Shown here piece by piece: positions 31,291 to 34,931 of a stretch of DNA of 34,931 nucleotides. The notes beneath the pieces are model-generated. The model was not told where the DNA came from. It did no database searches and saw nothing but the letters and a program-made list of their open reading frames with translations. Location of the stretch: contig CANBTQ010000005.1 of the NCBI GenBank assembly GCA_947372425.1, forward strand, positions 1-34,931, written 5' to 3'. Position 1 is the first letter of the stretch. The number at the start of each line of letters is the position of its first letter. The DNA is from Comamonadaceae bacterium. GTDB lineage: Bacteria; Pseudomonadota; Gammaproteobacteria; Burkholderiales; Burkholderiaceae_C. The translations under genes and the position numbers were made by a program.

Positions 31291-32571
31291 GTGAGTCTGT
31301 TTTTCCAGAAGCTTTACGTACGCATCTGGCTGGCCGTGGTGCTGGCCGTGGCCGTGTTGACCCTGCTGGTGGGCTGGGCCTGGCGCATGACGGCCGAACC
31401 GCCGCTGCGCGAAGTGGTGGTGCGCAATGCCGCGGGTGAAATCATTGGCAACGGCCAGGTGCGGCTGGGCCGCGGGCCGGAGGGCAGCACCTGGCATACC
31501 AACGGCCATCCACACCCTGAAATGCCGCCACCACATGGCACCGCACCGGAACCCGAAACCGGTCACGACGAAACCCAGGAAATTCCGCTGCAGGGCAAAT
31601 ACGGCTTCGGCCCGGAGTTCACCGTGCGCATGGTCGACGGCCAGACCATGCACCTGCATCTGCCGCGACCGCCCAATGCCACCTGGCGTGCGCCCTTTGG
31701 CTTCTTCTGGACCTTGGGGCTGGTGGCGGTGGCCGTGGCCCTGGCCATCTACCCGATCGTGCGGCGTCTGACGCACCGGCTGGAGGCCTTGCAGCGCAAT
31801 GTGGAGCGCTGGGGCAATGGCGACCTGAGCGTGCGCATGCCCACCGGTGGACGCGACGAGGTGGGTTTTCTGGCCACCGGCTTCAACAAGGCCGCCGAAC
31901 AGATTGAAACGCTGGTGAAAACGCGCGAGGCCCTGCTGACCTCGCAGAAGTCGCTGCTGGCCAATGCCTCGCATGAACTGCGCTCGCCCCTGACGCGCAT
32001 CCGCATGGGCCTGGAGCTCATGGGCAATGCCGCCGGCTCCACGGCGCGCAACGAAATCTCGCGCAACATCGGCGAGCTCGACCAGCTGATTGACGAGATC
32101 CTGCTGGCCAGCCGCCTCGACGCCAAGGAGGTTGATCTGGGCACGGTGGAGCCGGTCGATCTGGTGGGCCTGTCGGCAGAGGAATGTGCGCGCACCCAGG
32201 CCACGCTGGATGTGACGGTGTCGGCGGTGCTGGTGCCCGGTGTGGCCAAGCTGTTGCGCCGCGTGGTGCGCAACCTGCTGGAAAACGCCAGGCGCTACGG
32301 TGCCGGTGAAGTGACCCTGTCGATCCGCAGCGCCGACGGCTTTGCCACACTGGAAGTCTGCGACCGCGGCCCGGGTGTGCCGGAGGCCTTGTCGGACCGC
32401 ATTTTTGAGCCGTTTTACCGCCTGCCCGGCGCCTCCGAGCGCGAAGGCGGCGTCGGCCTGGGCCTGGCCCTGGTGAAGTCCATCACCCTGCGCCACGGCG
32501 GCACGGTGGAGTGCCGCAACCGGACCGAAGGCGGTGCCTGCTTTGCGGTGCGCCTGCCATTGCAGGCCTGA
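31291..32571 (+). CDS. Sensor histidine kinase with His-rich periplasmic domain
   Basis: This 426-residue inner-membrane kinase has TM1 (about 10-31), a ~100-residue periplasmic domain, TM2 (about 136-155), HAMP, HisKA with H228 (LANASHELRSPLTRI) and a HATPase domain with N-box NLLENARRYG, G1 box DRGPGV and G2 box GVGLGLALVKS. The periplasmic domain includes WHTNGHPHPEMPPPHG (68-83) and H92, a His/Met-rich stretch that suggests metal sensing. I chose GTG 31291 because AGAGG (31281-31285) lies five bases before it and the protein then begins VSLFFQKLYVRIWLAV, a normal N-terminus. The upstream in-frame ATG at 31207 would overlap the regulator gene and add a Pro-rich leader. Confidence 0.92.
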   Translation: MSLFFQKLYVRIWLAVVLAVAVLTLLVGWAWRMTAEPPLREVVVRNAAGEIIGNGQVRLGRGPEGSTWHTNGHPHPEMPPPHGTAPEPETGHDETQEIPLQGKYGFGPEFTVRMVDGQTMHLHLPRPPNATWRAPFGFFWTLGLVAVAVALAIYPIVRRLTHRLEALQRNVERWGNGDLSVRMPTGGRDEVGFLATGFNKAAEQIETLVKTREALLTSQKSLLANASHELRSPLTRIRMGLELMGNAAGSTARNEISRNIGELDQLIDEILLASRLDAKEVDLGTVEPVDLVGLSAEECARTQATLDVTVSAVLVPGVAKLLRRVVRNLLENARRYGAGEVTLSIRSADGFATLEVCDRGPGVPEALSDRIFEPFYRLPGASEREGGVGLGLALVKSITLRHGGTVECRNRTEGGACFAVRLPLQA

Positions 32572-32614
32572 CTCCATGAACAACCCGTCGCCGGGTCGCC
32601 GCCAGCGGGGTGGG

Positions 32615-32635
32615 CCCCCGAGGGGACTCGTTTTT
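32615..32635 (+). terminator. Candidate terminator after the kinase gene
   Basis: CCCC-CGA-GGGG (32615-32625) is followed by ACTCG and TTTTT (32631-32635), 44 bases past the kinase stop and reaching the stop of the convergent ROK gene. CCCG-TCGC-CGGG (32584-32595) forms another small hairpin upstream. The stem is short and separated from the T tract by five bases, so strength is uncertain. Confidence 0.42.
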
Positions 32636-33887
32636 AACTAGCCTTGAGAAAGATGTCTCGGTCGGGTGCGAAGTTTTCGTGCAACGGCAGCAGGGCACCG
32701 CCCAGCGCGCGCGCATCCGAGCCAATGCTGCCGGCCACCACCGTGGCAGGCCACAGGCCTTCCCAGTCGTAGGTGGCCAGGGCCGCTTCGGTGTGGTCAA
32801 TCAGGCGCGTCAGCATGGCACGCGTGAAAGAGCCGTCGATCACCACCGCATCGATATCCAGGAACGCCGTGCCGCTCACCACGCACTGCGCCAGCGCCAG
32901 CGCGGCACTGGCAATCCAGCCACTGGTATGTACTTCGTACGGGGCTTGCATGGCACGCGCGTCATAGGCGGCGGTCGGATCCAGGCCGTGTTCTTTGAAA
33001 CTCTGCTCCAGCTCCCACAGCGAGGCGTGGGCAATCAGCTGTTCGGGCACGCCCTTGCCCGTGGACACCTGCAGCGGCAGCGAGGCCACCGCACCGGCGT
33101 TGCCGTGCACACCGTTGTGCAAATGCGAGTTGATGACCAGGCCACCGCCCACAAAGGTGTCTACGAACAGGTAGAGAAAGCTCTTCAGATCGCGCCCGCG
33201 CCCGGCCACCAGCTCAGCCACGCAGGCGGCCGAGGTGTCCTTGGCAAAACGCACCGGGGCGTCGGTAAACGACTGCACCTGGGCACACAGGTCGATGTGG
33301 TTCCACTCGTCCGACACGGTGGGCGGCAGGCCCAGCATCTTGTGCCAGCCGCCCAGGTTGAAAGGCGCGGCCAGGCCGACACCGACCAGCCGCAGTGCCA
33401 GCGCACCCAGGCCGTCCTGGATGGCAGCCATGTGGTTGCGAATGGCCGGCAGCAAGGTGCTGGCGTCGGGGAAGGCATAGGGCATGACTTCGCGCCGGCG
33501 CACAGCACCGGTAAAGTCCACCAGCAACAGGTCGGCACTGCGCCGGCCGATCTTGATGCCCAGTGAAAACGCGCCATCCGGATTCAGGGCCATGGGCACC
33601 GAGGGTTGGCCTATGCGTCCGCGCACCGGCTCGTGGCGGATCAGCAGCCCGTCCTCTTCCAGCCGGCTGGTGATCAGGCCTATGGTCTGGGCCGTGAGGC
33701 CGGTCAGACGCGCCAGCTCGGCCTTGGGCAGACTGCCGTTGAGCCGGATGGCCTGCAACACCACGCGCTCATTGAACTGGCGCATGCCCACGTGGTTGGA
33801 GCCACGCGGGCGCAGCACCGGTGGCGCACCCAGTGGCCCGCCACCCTGCAACAGGGTGGGGCTTTCGGGTGTGTCCGCCAGGCTCAT
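32634..33887 (-). CDS. ROK-family transcriptional regulator
   Basis: This 417-residue protein has an N-terminal winged helix-turn-helix (about 34-95, with PKAELARLTGLTAQTIGLIT) and a C-terminal ROK (sugar-kinase-like) domain. The ROK glycine motif is VGGGLVINSHLHNGVHGNAG. The usual ROK zinc motif CxCGxxGCxE is absent, as are the flanking His and Cys ligands, so this is probably a non-catalytic sugar-sensing repressor. The start overlaps the mutarotase gene stop by four bases (ATGA, 33884-33887), placing it in the sugar ABC operon, which it likely regulates. Confidence 0.9.
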   Translation of the reverse strand: MSLADTPESPTLLQGGGPLGAPPVLRPRGSNHVGMRQFNERVVLQAIRLNGSLPKAELARLTGLTAQTIGLITSRLEEDGLLIRHEPVRGRIGQPSVPMALNPDGAFSLGIKIGRRSADLLLVDFTGAVRRREVMPYAFPDASTLLPAIRNHMAAIQDGLGALALRLVGVGLAAPFNLGGWHKMLGLPPTVSDEWNHIDLCAQVQSFTDAPVRFAKDTSAACVAELVAGRGRDLKSFLYLFVDTFVGGGLVINSHLHNGVHGNAGAVASLPLQVSTGKGVPEQLIAHASLWELEQSFKEHGLDPTAAYDARAMQAPYEVHTSGWIASAALALAQCVVSGTAFLDIDAVVIDGSFTRAMLTRLIDHTEAALATYDWEGLWPATVVAGSIGSDARALGGALLPLHENFAPDRDIFLKAS

Positions 33888-34336
33888 GGGCGCAGTGTGT
33901 CTCCGATGACACCCTTGCGCAGCAAGAAGTTGCCAAAGGGTTGCAGCTCGCCGGTCAGCACAATGGCGAAGGCGTTCTTGGTGCGTTCGTAAAAGGCAAA
34001 GCGCTCAATCGGCTCGGCCGATTGGCCGGCCAGAAACTGCGGCTCCAGACCGGCCAGCACTTCGCGTTGCAGCGCCGAGCGGTAGTTGTCGGGCTGCTTG
34101 CTCACCTGCATGAAACCCACCGGATGGATTTCGTCCGCCACCAGCGGCAGCAGCGAGGTGACGGCCTGCACCGCACGCGCCATGCCGATGCCGGGCAGGC
34201 GGATGATGGGCTTGCCGCCGGCGTAGCGCACCGCGGTGAAGTTGGCGTCGGCCAGCACGATGGCGTCATCGTGGCCCATCTCCATCAGCAGCTTGAGCAG
34301 CTCCGGCGTCAAAACCGGGTCGATTCCCTTGAGCAT
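33884..34336 (-). CDS. RbsD/FucU family sugar mutarotase
   Basis: This 150-residue cytoplasmic protein belongs to the RbsD/FucU family, which interconverts sugar anomers after uptake so that kinases or isomerases can use them. The opening MLKGIDPVLTPELLKLLMEM followed by G-H-D-D-A-I-V-L-A-D-A-N-F matches the family, including the catalytic His (H22) and Asp. FYERTKNAFAIVLTGE near the C-terminus is also typical. FucU-like sequence fits better than ribose-specific RbsD, but the sugar cannot be named. It lies 18 bases after the ABC ATPase gene and overlaps the ROK gene. Confidence 0.9.
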   Translation of the reverse strand: MLKGIDPVLTPELLKLLMEMGHDDAIVLADANFTAVRYAGGKPIIRLPGIGMARAVQAVTSLLPLVADEIHPVGFMQVSKQPDNYRSALQREVLAGLEPQFLAGQSAEPIERFAFYERTKNAFAIVLTGELQPFGNFLLRKGVIGDTLRP

Positions 34337-34354
34337 GTCTTTTGTGTCCTCTTG

Positions 34355-34931
34355 CTAATGCGCCAACGCATCTTCGGGCAGGTCGCTAACCGATTTTGCA
34401 CCCGTCATGACCGCTACCGTGTCGCTCATGCTGATTTTCTTGGGGTTGACCACCGCCGCCCGCTTGCCCAGGCGGGCAATGTGGATGCGGTCGGCCACTT
34501 CAAACACGTGCGGCATGTTGTGCGAGATCAGCACCACCGGCAGACCCTTGTCGCGCACGCGGCGGATCAGTTCGAGCACCATATTGCCCTCCTTCACCCC
34601 CAGTGCGGCACATGGCTCGTCCATGATGACGACGTGCTGGGCAAAGGCGGCGGCACGAGACACGGCCACGCACTGGCGCTGGCCTCCGGACAGTGTTTCC
34701 ACCGCTTGCGTCATGGAGCGGATACCGACCTTGAGGTCGTTCATGCGGGCAATGCTTTCCTCCAGCATCTTTTTCTTGTCGATGAAACCCAGCGCGCCCA
34801 GGAGGCCCGAGCGGCGCAGTTCGCGGCCCAGGAACAGGTTTTCGGCAATGGTCATGGCAGGTGCCACGGCCAGGTCCTGGTACACGGTTTCAATGCCGGC
34901 CAGACGCGCGTCGATCGGGCTGCGGAAGTGG
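34355..34931 (-). CDS. Sugar ABC transporter ATP-binding protein, 5' truncated by window edge
   Basis: These ~191 residues are the C-terminal part of a carbohydrate ABC ATPase of the FrcA/RbsA-like class. The frame is open to the right edge, so the Walker A motif lies outside. Visible motifs are the Q-loop (VYQDLAVAPAMTIAENLFLG), the signature LSGGQRQ, Walker B VVIMDEP with the D-loop AALGV, and the H-loop LISHNMPHVFEVADR. The length remaining suggests a single-ATPase-domain protein (~260 residues), like FrcA, rather than a double-domain RbsA. Cys replaces the usual Thr after DEP. It leads the visible part of the operon with the mutarotase and ROK genes. Confidence 0.93.
   Translation of the reverse strand, partial: HFRSPIDARLAGIETVYQDLAVAPAMTIAENLFLGRELRRSGLLGALGFIDKKKMLEESIARMNDLKVGIRSMTQAVETLSGGQRQCVAVSRAAAFAQHVVIMDEPCAALGVKEGNMVLELIRRVRDKGLPVVLISHNMPHVFEVADRIHIARLGKRAAVVNPKKISMSDTVAVMTGAKSVSDLPEDALAH

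Overview
The window is a GC-rich chromosomal segment with the gene content and codon style of a betaproteobacterium, most likely Comamonadaceae (Rhodoferax/Polaromonas/Acidovorax relatives). This rests on protein-family resemblance and neighbourhood, not on a database search. About 30 genes are recognisable. I saw no rRNA, tRNA, CRISPR array, insertion sequence or prophage block. Both ends cut through genes: a DUF692 enzyme on the left and a sugar ABC ATPase on the right.

Layout. 1-1955 (+): the tail of a bufferin/HvfABC-type RiPP cluster (DUF692 enzyme, DUF2063 partner, DoxX membrane protein); the DUF692 gene carries an apparent one-base frameshift in a C run at 590-595. 2003-3854 (-): cytochrome b561 and a DszC-like acyl-CoA dehydrogenase-fold flavoprotein. 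3994-4446 (+): a DUF2721 membrane protein. 4468-7086 (-): a secreted sedolisin (S53) lipoprotein with four Ig-like repeats. Its leader (about 7166-7250, minus strand) contains a near-textbook cyclic-di-GMP-I (GEMM-I) riboswitch behind a good sigma70 promoter. 7476-12543 (+): a GGDEF-EAL protein overlapping an HDOD protein, then a secreted Cache-like protein overlapping a chemoreceptor. 12605-15096 (+): a CusRS-like two-component pair preceded by a CusR-like palindrome. 15248-18145 (+): a large multi-PAS GGDEF-EAL protein. 18156-20306 (+): a copper-handling group (DUF2946, PCu(A)C chaperone, second DUF2946, YcnI/DUF1775). 20411-24702 (+): a GAF-GAF-PAS-PAS histidine kinase overlapping a REC-GGDEF-EAL regulator whose GGDEF motif is degenerate. 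24699-25193 (-): an orphan acidic protein. 25319-27635 (+): DctA and a diguanylate cyclase. 27652-28988 (-): a possible DUF2591-like protein and an M48 metallopeptidase. 29049-30392 (+): AmpG. 30522-32571 (+): a second OmpR-family two-component system with a His-rich sensor. 32634-34931 (-): the end of a sugar ABC operon (ATPase, RbsD/FucU mutarotase, ROK regulator).

Two themes connect the genes. The first is cyclic-di-GMP: four GGDEF and/or EAL proteins lie within 20 kb of a riboswitch that senses the same molecule and precedes a secreted protease gene. The second is copper: a bufferin-type cluster, a CusRS-like pair and the PCu(A)C/YcnI/DUF2946 group. Many gene pairs share 4-base ATGA overlaps (690, 9101, 10978, 13288, 22978, 33884), which points to translational coupling.
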